Assembly: GCA_026702845.1 (NCBI GenBank)
Contig: JADCLS010000001.1
Location: forward strand, 744,001-808,000
Origin: Candidatus Heimdallarchaeota archaeon
GTDB taxonomy: Archaea; Asgardarchaeota; Heimdallarchaeia; Heimdallarchaeales; Kariarchaeaceae
Length of the DNA stretch: 64,000 bases
Reading direction: 5' to 3'
In this document: positions 26,045-35,337 of the stretch, one piece after another
Position numbering within the stretch: the stretch's first letter is position 1
How the letters are laid out: the number at the start of each line of letters is the position of its first letter
The notes under the pieces: model-generated
Seen by the model: only the letters and a program-made list of their open reading frames with translations
Database searches by the model: none
Told to the model about the DNA's origin: nothing
Made by a program: the position numbers and the translations under genes

Positions 26045-26737
26045 ATTCAAACTGAATTACGAATAAAAACAAAAAACCTTCATAAATCATTTGATGAGAA
26101 TCACATTCTCAAGGGAATAGATATAGAATTGTATAATGGGGAATTTGTAAGCCTAATGGGCCCCTCAGGATCTGGTAAATCTACACTACTCAATATCCTT
26201 GGAGCCTTAATACCTAGCTCAAAAGGAGAAATTCTCTTAGATGGCCAATCTATTGTACAAATGAATAAAAAAGAACTAACCATGCTTAGAAGGAATGAAA
26301 TTGGCTGGGTTTTCCAGGATTTCAATCTTATACAAAACCTAACAGCATTGGAGAATGTTCTCATCCCATTACATCTTGCAGGTAATCTCGGTAAAAATGC
26401 AGAGATGAGAGCGATGGCCCTTTTGGAGAAAGTAGATATGCTCGACAGAATGGAACATGTCATGGATGCTCTATCTGGTGGTCAACAACAAAGAGTGGCC
26501 ATCGCAAGAGCTCTTGCTAATAATCCCCCAATAATACTTGCAGATGAGCCTACTGGAAATCTTGACAGCGAATCAGGTAAACTTATAGTTGAGTTATTCA
26601 AGGAGCTTGCAGCTGAGGGAAAAGTGGTACTCATGGTAACTCACGATGTTGAACTTGCTCATGCAGCCCAGAAAGTATACATTCTTAGGGATGGTATATT
26701 AGAGGTTGAATTACAAGGAATGGAGGTAGAAATCTAA
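26045..26737 (+). CDS. ABC transporter ATP-binding protein (LolD/MacB type)
   Basis: The ATPase of a MacB/LolCDE-like system. Walker A is GPSGSGKST, the Q-loop lies in WVFQDFNLI, the signature is LSGGQQQRVAIARAL, and Walker B is ILADEPTGNLD; the switch is in VTHDVEL. The frame runs back to a stop at 26009, but no ATG, GTG or TTG lies before TTG 26129, which would remove the conserved N-terminal strand. ATT 26045 has GGAG eleven bases upstream and gives the expected start (IQTELRIKTKNLHKSF). I therefore use ATT 26045. The stop overlaps the permease ATG. Confidence 0.88.
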   Translation: MQTELRIKTKNLHKSFDENHILKGIDIELYNGEFVSLMGPSGSGKSTLLNILGALIPSSKGEILLDGQSIVQMNKKELTMLRRNEIGWVFQDFNLIQNLTALENVLIPLHLAGNLGKNAEMRAMALLEKVDMLDRMEHVMDALSGGQQQRVAIARALANNPPIILADEPTGNLDSESGKLIVELFKELAAEGKVVLMVTHDVELAHAAQKVYILRDGILEVELQGMEVEI

Positions 26738-29655
26738 TGGTCATGAAAATTATCGACATTATTGTTGAATCCACACAGTCGATATACAGAAATAAGAGAA
26801 GATCCATGGCTATGGTTGCAGGGATTATCCTTGGAATAACCATTCTTTCTGGAATAATCATATATTCAAGTGTTCTACAGCAGGAAAATTTTGATTCAAT
26901 CATAGGTAGTGCACAATATGAAGTATCATTCTCTGTAATCGAAACAACTAGTGATGAATCCACTCTTTGGGAGGTTGGACAAACATTAGCAGACGATATA
27001 AGGGTTGAGAGTTATACCGTAATAACTGGTTCCTCTTCAGGAGGGTTTTTTGGTGGAGCAGTACCAACATTTTCAATCACTCTCTCAACAGAACTTGAAA
27101 ATATTGCCGAAGATGAGGATTTTGCCTTTACTTCATTTACTCCTCAATTTGTGAGAGATAATTTTACAAGAACGACAATATATGATAAATTAACAGAGAA
27201 TGAATTTGTTGGTACTTTTGACCTTGCTGCGGTTAATACGAATAAAACAGTAATTCCACAAATTGTTTCCAGCAGGCTTAATCTTCAGGTGGGTGATATC
27301 ATAGACCATATCAATCTCACTATTAGTGAAGAAGGAGAGGCTAGAGATGGACCAGGAAGTGGGCCTGGTGGGATTACAAATCGCGAATATGAGATGATCA
27401 CGATTGATAATGTGGAGATCACAGGAATATATACTACAGCTGATTCCAATGCAGGATTGTTTAGTAATTTTGAATCATCGATATTTTATTTCAGTACCAA
27501 TTTTCTAGATGATTATGGTCAGGCAGCCTCAGACCTTATTCGACAAAATAAGGACTATTTTCTTGCAGTGAAAATCGATACTGAACAGTTCACTGTATCT
27601 GATGTTGATATCCTCAATGAGGAAATTGATCTTTTTATCAATGACATTGCAGAATTAACAAGTGATCCAGTATCAAAGGATGATATTATCGTTGGTTCCA
27701 ATGAGATATCAGTACTTTTAGCTCCATTCTCAATATTGAATATATTCTTGGTTGTCTTCGATGTTATACTTGTTATCCCAATCATCATTCTCTGCTTATA
27801 CCTACTCAGCTTTGGCCTTCAATTGGCTTTAGAAGAGAGACGTAGGGAAATAGGAATTTTCAAAGTACAAGGAGCTAGTGCAACACAGATTTTCTCCTTG
27901 ATAAGAAATGAAGCCTTTATGCTCTTCATATTCGGCACAGTTATAGGCTATGTATTATCGATTTTGGGTGCTTGGGTCATAGGCTCATCAATTGGTTTCA
28001 TGAATTTCAATATCAGCAGTCTTGGTGAGTTTGGGGATTTTATTACCTTTGATATGATTGCATTACTCGTATCATCAATTTTAATCTTCTCAATATTGTT
28101 AATTTCTATCTACAAAAGAGGAAGAGAATTCATTAATATGGAAGTATCAGAGGCAGTTCAGAGAGGTGCGGTCAAGAAAGTTGGTTTCTTTACAAGAAAT
28201 AATCTAGATATTGTAATGGTTGCATTTGGTTTACTGTCTTCAGTTATAATGATCATTGATGAGGAGACAACTTGGTTTGAAACTATAAATTTTGATCCTA
28301 CTAGTGCATTGTATACAATTTTAATCAGAATATTCGGAACTGTATTTCTGTGGGCAGGTGCAGCTCTTTCTGGAGCCAGAGTAGCAAAATGGTTACCTCA
28401 AAAATCGGAGAGGGCATTTCTTTCACTTCCCAAACTAAGAAATGTTGGGCTCATTATTCGAAGTGGATTGAAGAGACGCGGTGATATTGATAAACTCGTA
28501 CTAATCATCGTCTTAACCCTTTCAATTACTACTCTATCAGGCATTCAAGGAATGACTGAGCAATCACAGGCTGAAAGAGTTATAGATTACCAGATAGGGA
28601 GTGATTTCAAGATTACCTTTGCTAATGAAGGAAATTACACAGCCGATGTCCAAGCTATTGATGGTGTCTCAACAGTTATGGAATTACCTATGACCTCAGT
28701 TGATATACTTAGTCAGAGTAGTACTTTTTATGGAATGGATCCTAATCATGCTTCTTCGCTCCTCTGGCATGAGGATGGTTTTGATGAAGTGTCATTAGAT
28801 GATGCTCTTACTGATTTTTCATCGACATCAGATATTCCGGAAATACTCATGGGAGAAACCTTAGCTCGAGTAACCAGAACTGAGATCAGTGATGAAATTA
28901 GTCTTAAGGTAACACTTGATAATCCTGATATCAATGCTTCAGATGTAGCCAGATTAAAGGTGAGGGTTATAGGTTTCTTTGATCATGCCCCTGGAAGTAT
29001 TGGAAGTAGTGCAATCGTAGGTAGTCACGATACAATCAATCAGCTAATTGCTTTACAGGCTAATACAAGCATCCTATATAACAATGAAATACCAAGCTAT
29101 ACTTATCTTGTTAAGGCCGTTAGTAATGCCAACACTGATCAGATGGAGGAGGATTTCTCCAAGCTAGATGGTTATTCTGAAATAAGAAACTTGGAGAGAG
29201 AATATTCAGAAATAGGTTTAAGCGGAACCTACGGCTTTCCAGGGTTGTTAACCATGATGTATCTCACCTCTTTCGCAACTGCCCTTGTCAGTGCCTTCGC
29301 CTTCTCAGCCATCATAATGGAGAGAAGAAAGAGAGAATTTGCTGTTTTACAGACTGTTGGATCAACTTCATCTCAAGTGTATACAGTAGCATTTGGTGAG
29401 AATTTTCTTATCATGCTCACCAGTGTTATCTGGGGAACTATCTCAGGATTGGGGTTAAGCTATCTGATGAATGGTTTCTTTAGCTTTATTGCAGATATAC
29501 TTGGTATAGGTGGTCTCCCAAGAGTGGTGACCATTGATTGGTTAAGTCTAGCATTTAATGGATCATTAATCCTCGCTGGTATGCTAATTGCTACTCTATT
29601 TAGTGTAAGATCAAGTGTGAATCAAGATCTTACGGAGGCAACTCGTACGATTTGA
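26737..29655 (+). CDS. FtsX/MacB-like ABC permease, double-length
   Basis: 972 residues, starting 1 base inside the previous stop (TAATG). One TM helix at residues about 20-42 is followed by a large extracellular MacB-like domain. Then come three TM helices (about 330-450), two further TM helices near 490 and 530, and a second extracellular domain. A final FtsX block has three TM helices (about 850-960). The two FtsX blocks imply that one chain does the work of the usual two subunits. Such systems move lipoproteins, lipids or peptides across or from the membrane. The substrate is unknown. Confidence 0.9.
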   Translation: MVMKIIDIIVESTQSIYRNKRRSMAMVAGIILGITILSGIIIYSSVLQQENFDSIIGSAQYEVSFSVIETTSDESTLWEVGQTLADDIRVESYTVITGSSSGGFFGGAVPTFSITLSTELENIAEDEDFAFTSFTPQFVRDNFTRTTIYDKLTENEFVGTFDLAAVNTNKTVIPQIVSSRLNLQVGDIIDHINLTISEEGEARDGPGSGPGGITNREYEMITIDNVEITGIYTTADSNAGLFSNFESSIFYFSTNFLDDYGQAASDLIRQNKDYFLAVKIDTEQFTVSDVDILNEEIDLFINDIAELTSDPVSKDDIIVGSNEISVLLAPFSILNIFLVVFDVILVIPIIILCLYLLSFGLQLALEERRREIGIFKVQGASATQIFSLIRNEAFMLFIFGTVIGYVLSILGAWVIGSSIGFMNFNISSLGEFGDFITFDMIALLVSSILIFSILLISIYKRGREFINMEVSEAVQRGAVKKVGFFTRNNLDIVMVAFGLLSSVIMIIDEETTWFETINFDPTSALYTILIRIFGTVFLWAGAALSGARVAKWLPQKSERAFLSLPKLRNVGLIIRSGLKRRGDIDKLVLIIVLTLSITTLSGIQGMTEQSQAERVIDYQIGSDFKITFANEGNYTADVQAIDGVSTVMELPMTSVDILSQSSTFYGMDPNHASSLLWHEDGFDEVSLDDALTDFSSTSDIPEILMGETLARVTRTEISDEISLKVTLDNPDINASDVARLKVRVIGFFDHAPGSIGSSAIVGSHDTINQLIALQANTSILYNNEIPSYTYLVKAVSNANTDQMEEDFSKLDGYSEIRNLEREYSEIGLSGTYGFPGLLTMMYLTSFATALVSAFAFSAIIMERRKREFAVLQTVGSTSSQVYTVAFGENFLIMLTSVIWGTISGLGLSYLMNGFFSFIADILGIGGLPRVVTIDWLSLAFNGSLILAGMLIATLFSVRSSVNQDLTEATRTI

Positions 29656-29665
29656 GGTGATTATG

Positions 29666-30661
29666 ATGTCAATAATGCAAATATTAAATCAAGAAAGTAA
29701 TCAACTATTATTAGCGAAAGAAATCTATTCCATCTATAAGGGAATGGGAGACCAGGCCAATGTTGTAGCACTGTCCGGGGTTAATCTAGGCATGAAAATG
29801 GGTGAATTTGTATCCATTGTGGGACCTTCAGGTTCCGGAAAATCCTCTTTGTTGAGGATACTAGGTGGGCTACAGCATCCATCTGCTGGAACTGTACATT
29901 TTGGATCCAAAGAGGTTAGTAAAATTCCAGAAGATGAGCTTGTAGATTTTAGACGATCAACTGTTGGGTATGTATTTCAGGAAGGGAATCTTATTCCAAC
30001 CCAGAGTGCTTTCATGAATCTTGTTCAAACCCTTAGATTTGCAGGTGTTGAGCGAAAAGAGGCTAGAAACAGAGCAGTTAAAACCCTAGAACAACTTGGA
30101 ATCAAACACAGGATGAATGCTTTACCATCAAAGTTATCAGGTGGTGAGAGACAGAGAGTAGCAATAGGAAGGGCCTTAATAACCAAACCAAAGCTCATAC
30201 TTGCAGATGAACCCACAGGTAACCTGGATTATGCAAATTCAGAATCTGTTATGGGATTATTCCAGGATCTTCATAATGCTGAGAATACAGCTTTTCTTGT
30301 GGTGACACATTCTAAACATATCAGCAGATATGCTGATCGTTCAATTGAACTTCGTGATGGCCAATTTGTAGGTGAACATGGTAAAGAAATGGATTTTGAT
30401 AATCTTGAGAAATCAAGAAAAATCAGAATTAAACTAGATGGTGGAATAAACCTACCCCTTGAGATGATGTCTCTAGTTACTAAATACGGTGAATTATGGG
30501 ATTTCTCTATTGAGGAAGAAAATAATTACCATAAAATCGTTGCCAGACCTTCCGTATTGAGTACTGGAAATGGCCATAGCTATACAGCTTGTCCTGTCTG
30601 TAAATCGTCAGTAACATCCAAGGATGGTAGTTGTGGATCTTGTGGAGCTAAACTCCTTTGA
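29666..30661 (+). CDS. ABC ATP-binding protein with C-terminal zinc ribbon
   Basis: The second ATPase of the operon. Walker A is GPSGSGKSS, the signature is LSGGERQRVAIGRAL and Walker B is ILADEPTGNLD. GAGGTGA at 29654-29660 supports ATG 29666; ATG 29663 and GTG 29657 are also in frame. After the ATPase core (to about residue 225) comes a 70-residue extension ending in a zinc ribbon, CPVC then CGSCG. This extension is not usual for LolD/MacB ATPases. It may pair with the first ATPase as a heterodimer under the double permease. Confidence 0.9.
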   Translation: MSIMQILNQESNQLLLAKEIYSIYKGMGDQANVVALSGVNLGMKMGEFVSIVGPSGSGKSSLLRILGGLQHPSAGTVHFGSKEVSKIPEDELVDFRRSTVGYVFQEGNLIPTQSAFMNLVQTLRFAGVERKEARNRAVKTLEQLGIKHRMNALPSKLSGGERQRVAIGRALITKPKLILADEPTGNLDYANSESVMGLFQDLHNAENTAFLVVTHSKHISRYADRSIELRDGQFVGEHGKEMDFDNLEKSRKIRIKLDGGINLPLEMMSLVTKYGELWDFSIEEENNYHKIVARPSVLSTGNGHSYTACPVCKSSVTSKDGSCGSCGAKLL

Positions 30662-30794
30662 AATTAAAATTGGAATAGAAATATATTCTAATTACATATT
30701 ACCTACCAATTAATTAAACCCGATTTTATTATAAAGAATATGTGCCAGGTATTAGAAGAATCTACTCCTATGGATGCAATGTTCATCCCAGATT

Positions 30795-30903
30795 TAGTTA
30801 TTTGTTTTTTGACGCTTGAAATATTGACTTCCCTAATCCTTTTCTCCAATGATCTGGATCAATCACCCGGCTATCTTCATGTCCATCAACATTTCTTTGG
30901 AAA
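30795..30903 (-). pseudogene. Short coding remnant beside the GNAT gene
   Basis: The minus strand reads about 30 codons (RNVDGHEDSRVIDPDHWRKG and on) between stops, with protein-like composition and no start. It may be the end of a decayed acetyltransferase-like gene. Family uncertain. Confidence 0.3.
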
Positions 30904-30920
30904 ATTAATGATAGCTAAAA

Positions 30921-31808
30921 TTAAAGTTCTTTACGATACATTCCTATTTCTTTTTCAAATAAGATTCCGAAATCTTTGTATAAACCCTCCTGATCTAGAG
31001 AATTTCTATTCAAGAATATATCTAACTCCTTGACTTCTGCATGGCCTCTGGCTGATTCAACTGCAGCTTTGATTAATGGCTTCACATATGATTCATCTGA
31101 TGATATTATTGTGCCAATATAGCCTTTTTCAGATTGTTGAGGGTCTTGATAAGTCAATAATCTTGCAATAATCTTATTATCCTTTTTTACAATATTATGA
31201 GATAAAACCTTATCTTCAATATCCTTTATTTGTTGATAGGCAGCGTTTGCTTGATCATCATCAATCTGATAATAATTTTTAATTAATTCCAAAAAGGCTT
31301 TCCCATCATTCTCATGATCCAATTTTTTCAATTCTGGATTATCATCAAATGAAGAAATATCAATAGAATTAGGATCAATGGTTGCAACTTTCGTTAGCAC
31401 TTCATCCTTTTTATAATCATATTTCTCAACTAATTTTAATGTATCACCCCACACATTTGAAGCTCTTGTCATTACTTGCTTTACACCTTTTTCCTTCAAA
31501 ACTTTCAGAATTTTGCTTAGAAGTGCTTCGCTAACCTCTGGCTCTTCTGTTATGGGGAATTCAAGTCTTGCTGTTTTTGGTTTTCCTTCCTCATCTGCTT
31601 GGATAGTTGCAGTTACAAATCCAACAAGTTTCTCATCCATAAATGCATATAATCGTGTATCCGGATCAAAATTCTCAGCAGAATATGCTCGTTTCAGATT
31701 TTCAGCATTTGTTTGTCCAGCAAAAGTCCAATTTTCCATAATTCTTGTTCCAAGCTCAACTTGTGCTTCAATAAATGATTCTTGATATTTCTTAATCTCA
31801 AAAGACAT
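30921..31808 (-). CDS. GNAT-family acetyltransferase, two-domain
   Basis: 295 residues from ATG 31808. The N-terminal half has a GNAT-like strand and loop (KLVGFVTATIQADEEGKPKT) and the C-terminal half repeats the fold (KIIARLLTYQDPQQSEKGYI). The Gly-rich acetyl-CoA loop is weak in both halves, so activity may be altered. Its last 81 bases are also found as a stray fragment at 24581-24662. Single gene. Confidence 0.75.
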   Translation of the reverse strand: MSFEIKKYQESFIEAQVELGTRIMENWTFAGQTNAENLKRAYSAENFDPDTRLYAFMDEKLVGFVTATIQADEEGKPKTARLEFPITEEPEVSEALLSKILKVLKEKGVKQVMTRASNVWGDTLKLVEKYDYKKDEVLTKVATIDPNSIDISSFDDNPELKKLDHENDGKAFLELIKNYYQIDDDQANAAYQQIKDIEDKVLSHNIVKKDNKIIARLLTYQDPQQSEKGYIGTIISSDESYVKPLIKAAVESARGHAEVKELDIFLNRNSLDQEGLYKDFGILFEKEIGMYRKEL

Positions 31809-32002
31809 TATTCAATATTTGAATAAAACCTATATAAATACTAATTTATGACTAAATTGGTTTTTTTTGCAGATGGATAACACATTGGCTGATTCAATAA
31901 AGGCATAACTAGTAACCAAATTAATAATCTACAGTTATTTAATAATCATTTTCTCTAATTCTTTGTTATAATTTTGATTCAAACAGATGTAAAAATAATA
32001 AA

Positions 32003-33763
32003 TTGAGAAATTCAATAAATAGTTTACAAGAGAGAATAAAACAATATATCTCCGATATTCAAAGAAGGATTATGTCAAATTCTTCATATTCAAGTGAGAT
32101 CAAAGAGATTACACCACCATTTGCAGGAATTACCGGTATAATAATTTTAGCTTGGATCGTTTTTGGTATCTTTGACTCTCTAGATGAGAACAGGTACTAT
32201 TTTGCATTGGCAATGTTTGCAGCAGGATTACTCTCAGCTTATCAATTGCGATATTCAAGAAGAACCAGAAATCCCATACAGGGAAGTACAGTTGCTTTTT
32301 TTGTAATCATTTGGTTAGCTGTGTTTTCTTTCACCTCTGAGGATTCTGCTCTTACTTATCAGCAATTTACATTCACATTACATCAATTAGAACTGGTCTC
32401 ATTATTGCCACTCGTGCTTATCTGGCTTCCTCCTCATAATGAGGAGAAATTTTTTGGTTTGCGAGAATTGGAGTATAATGATAAACTCCATGCAATCTGG
32501 CGTTTCTCAGTGCTTTTCATGGTACTCGTAAAAATATTCCAATTTGGAGATGAATGGTACTGGATTTCGTTGGAGTTTATTATCCTAATTCCGATGATTA
32601 TAGAGACTACACAGCTTCATACGAAGAAAAAAGACGATATTCCGATTCTCACCCTGTTTATACAAACTGAGCTGGGTGATAAATTCAGTGTTCCAATTTC
32701 TATGTTCAAAAGTGTCTTCTTGATCATCATAGGTTTCATTTTCGGCATTATTGTATCCAGATTATGGCTGCTCGTTATCCTGATATATTTCGCAGTGGTC
32801 CTGGTTTGGGGCTTCACTGCACTTTTACCTGAGGATGTCAAATCCAGTGGGCAAGAGGATGACCTTGAGGCAAAGATTGAGAACAAAATTAAGGAGTTTT
32901 TTGGAGAAAAACCCAAGGAAGATGAAATGGAGATGTCTGACGAATATCTTGATGAGGATGGAGCGATCCAAGAAATTGGGGTAATCACTAATGAGGTAGA
33001 AAAACCTTCAGAACCTACCGATTTGGTTAAAATAGATGGATCAATCGACATAGTTCATGCTCAAAATGCTGAAGTACCTGCTGGATCTATCCAGGAGAAG
33101 GCCCATGCCATGGGAAAACGGGTAAGATCAGGAATAGAAAAGCCGTACTACACCCTTAATCATATCCTTTCCACACTCAAAGAGGAAGATTTTAGCAAAG
33201 CATGGCGAGTCGAGGAAAATGGTTTGATTTTTCCCTCTAAAAGAGGAGAATGGAGTCCCAATGCTGGATTAGTTCTCTTTCCCATAGAACTGGAATACTA
33301 TGATTACCGAAGAGCTGATGAAATCTTGCTGCTTGGATTCAGCAAACCCCTTCTTACTAAAGAGATGAGAGAGAAGCGAAAGAATCAGAAACCAGGTAAG
33401 AATAATGAAATGAATTTTGAAATAAGCAATAATCTGATAAAATTTGGCGATGTTGAGTTTAACACCCGATCACTTATTGTTACCAGGAATCAATGGTCTG
33501 AAATTCAAAATCAACTGGATGAGGTGACACAGGATGACGATATTAGCTATACAGGATTCAAAACACTCAAACAAATGCAGCAGGTGCTAGCATCTTTATC
33601 TGATAAATGGCTTGAAGTTAGATTAACCGCACAGGAAGTTGCAGTTAATTTTCTTGCTGGACTCCTTGGCTCTTCAAAACCAGTTTTCATACCAAGAGAA
33701 GGGTTGGATGCACCAAAATCCCCACAACTTGAAAATGATAGTGAATATAAACTTCTGGAGTGA
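32003..33763 (+). CDS. Large membrane protein, unknown
   Basis: 586 residues from TTG 32003; ATG 32072 is an alternative. Six or so TM helices fill residues about 40-280 in paired fashion. An acidic linker (about 285-330, many Asp/Glu) and a cytoplasmic region of about 230 residues follow. The cytoplasmic part looks alpha/beta but carries no motif I know. It stands alone. No family recognised. Confidence 0.75.
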   Translation: MRNSINSLQERIKQYISDIQRRIMSNSSYSSEIKEITPPFAGITGIIILAWIVFGIFDSLDENRYYFALAMFAAGLLSAYQLRYSRRTRNPIQGSTVAFFVIIWLAVFSFTSEDSALTYQQFTFTLHQLELVSLLPLVLIWLPPHNEEKFFGLRELEYNDKLHAIWRFSVLFMVLVKIFQFGDEWYWISLEFIILIPMIIETTQLHTKKKDDIPILTLFIQTELGDKFSVPISMFKSVFLIIIGFIFGIIVSRLWLLVILIYFAVVLVWGFTALLPEDVKSSGQEDDLEAKIENKIKEFFGEKPKEDEMEMSDEYLDEDGAIQEIGVITNEVEKPSEPTDLVKIDGSIDIVHAQNAEVPAGSIQEKAHAMGKRVRSGIEKPYYTLNHILSTLKEEDFSKAWRVEENGLIFPSKRGEWSPNAGLVLFPIELEYYDYRRADEILLLGFSKPLLTKEMREKRKNQKPGKNNEMNFEISNNLIKFGDVEFNTRSLIVTRNQWSEIQNQLDEVTQDDDISYTGFKTLKQMQQVLASLSDKWLEVRLTAQEVAVNFLAGLLGSSKPVFIPREGLDAPKSPQLENDSEYKLLE

Positions 33764-33932
33764 AATATGATAAATTTATGAATTTGCTATAATATGTTCA
33801 TCTTAAAAAGATCAATATGATTCAAATGAGACAATATTGTGTATACCAATTATTGAATCTGATTGAGATTTAGTGGTATAATAATTATTATAAAGTAATT
33901 ATATTGTATTCTCTTAGATTAATCTCTCTAAG

Positions 33933-35309
33933 GTGAATATAGAATTGCAGAAATATAAAGAAATCATCCCTGTTATCGATAAATGGATAGAATTTCAGGC
34001 CTACATGTCTCAAATACCTGCAGTGTCTATTGGGATTGCTCATCAAGATATAGTTCTACTGGATAAGCAATATGGAATAGCTGATCTCAACAGCAAAGAG
34101 AAACTGAATTCAAATCATTTATTCTGTTGTGGATCACACTCAAAAATGTTTACAGCAATGGCAATTATGCTATTGCATCAAAAAGGTGATCTTGACATAC
34201 ATAAAACTGTAAATAGCTATATCCCTTGGTTTCGATCTCCAATTGATACTTCCTTAGACAAAATAACGATTCTCCATTTAATAACCCATACTGCAGGGAT
34301 AATTACTGATGCACGGTTATCAAATGGCTCAGCTCCAACTACAGTAGATGAATTGAAGAAAATTGTGGGAAATGGAATATCAACATCTGAACCAATGCAG
34401 AAAATAAAATATTCAAATTTCGGTTATTCAATATTAGGATGTATAATTGAAGATGTTTCACGATTATCTTATGATAATTTCATAATTCAATATATATTAA
34501 GCCCATTAGAAATGAAAAATTCCGCAATGGGATTGATTGCATCAAATAAAGATCGTCTAGCAAGAGGCTATACTAAGTGGTATCCTGGAATTAAAAGAGA
34601 AAGAGTACAGAAATGGGTTTCTGAGTCACTTCAAAGCATTTATACCTCAGTGGGGGGATTAGTTAGTAATTCAAAGGATTTGTTGAAATTCTGGTCTGCT
34701 ATTTCCAATAATAATGGCAATTTATTCTCTGAACATGTACTGAAGGAAATTTACCAGACTAGTATATCGATTGGGAATCATCAAAGAGGAATAGGATTTG
34801 ATATAACTGATCTACCCACTGGAAAATTTTGTCATATTATAGGTGGGACACATGGATATCATACTCAATCTGGAATTTTGACAAAGCAGAATCTTGTTTT
34901 TACTATTTTAACCACTACTACTGATGCTCCAGTAAATACATACTCAAAAGGAATCATTGACCTATTGAATCTGGTAGAAACAAATTATCAAGATTTTCAA
35001 TCAGAAGAAGAATTGGATTACCACAAATTTGAGGGCTTGTATGAATGCCCCTATGGTGTTTATTATATTTCTCAAGTCTATCAAAAATTGGTGATTTTTG
35101 ATATCAATTCTGAAGTACCTGCAATGGATCCGATAATTCTTGAACCAGTGGGAGAGAATAAATTCATTAGCCGCACTCCATTGTATTTTATCAAAGAATA
35201 TGAACCCATAGAGTTTAAAATGGATGATTCGGGAGAAATGAATCTTTATGATAGTCTAGGTCGTCTTGTGAAACGATTTACCTATGACCCCTATTTTCGT
35301 TTTAGTTGA
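33933..35309 (+). CDS. Serine beta-lactamase-like hydrolase (class C/penicillin-binding type)
   Basis: 458 residues from GTG 33933. The active-site motifs are in order: S-x-x-K in CCGSHSKMF, Y-x-N in IKYSNFGYS, and an H-x-G-like triad in GGTHGYH. The C-terminal 120 residues form a beta-rich lipocalin-like tail often seen in these proteins. There is no signal peptide, so it is probably cytoplasmic, where it would act as an esterase or peptidase. Not evidence for antibiotic resistance. Confidence 0.9.
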   Translation: MNIELQKYKEIIPVIDKWIEFQAYMSQIPAVSIGIAHQDIVLLDKQYGIADLNSKEKLNSNHLFCCGSHSKMFTAMAIMLLHQKGDLDIHKTVNSYIPWFRSPIDTSLDKITILHLITHTAGIITDARLSNGSAPTTVDELKKIVGNGISTSEPMQKIKYSNFGYSILGCIIEDVSRLSYDNFIIQYILSPLEMKNSAMGLIASNKDRLARGYTKWYPGIKRERVQKWVSESLQSIYTSVGGLVSNSKDLLKFWSAISNNNGNLFSEHVLKEIYQTSISIGNHQRGIGFDITDLPTGKFCHIIGGTHGYHTQSGILTKQNLVFTILTTTTDAPVNTYSKGIIDLLNLVETNYQDFQSEEELDYHKFEGLYECPYGVYYISQVYQKLVIFDINSEVPAMDPIILEPVGENKFISRTPLYFIKEYEPIEFKMDDSGEMNLYDSLGRLVKRFTYDPYFRFS

Positions 35310-35337
35310 AAGTTTAACAGATAGCCGACTTAATCAT

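Noticed and set aside
26101..26463. Long antisense ORF over the first ABC ATPase gene
   Set aside because: It is a mirror of the conserved Walker region; the plus-strand frame carries the motifs.
30740..31033. 97-codon plus-strand ORF
   Set aside because: It overlaps the 3' end of the GNAT gene on the other strand and a coding remnant; composition is that of an antisense frame.
33933..35309. Antibiotic resistance gene
   Set aside because: The S-x-x-K fold is shared by many esterases and peptidases; no signal peptide and no context for beta-lactams.
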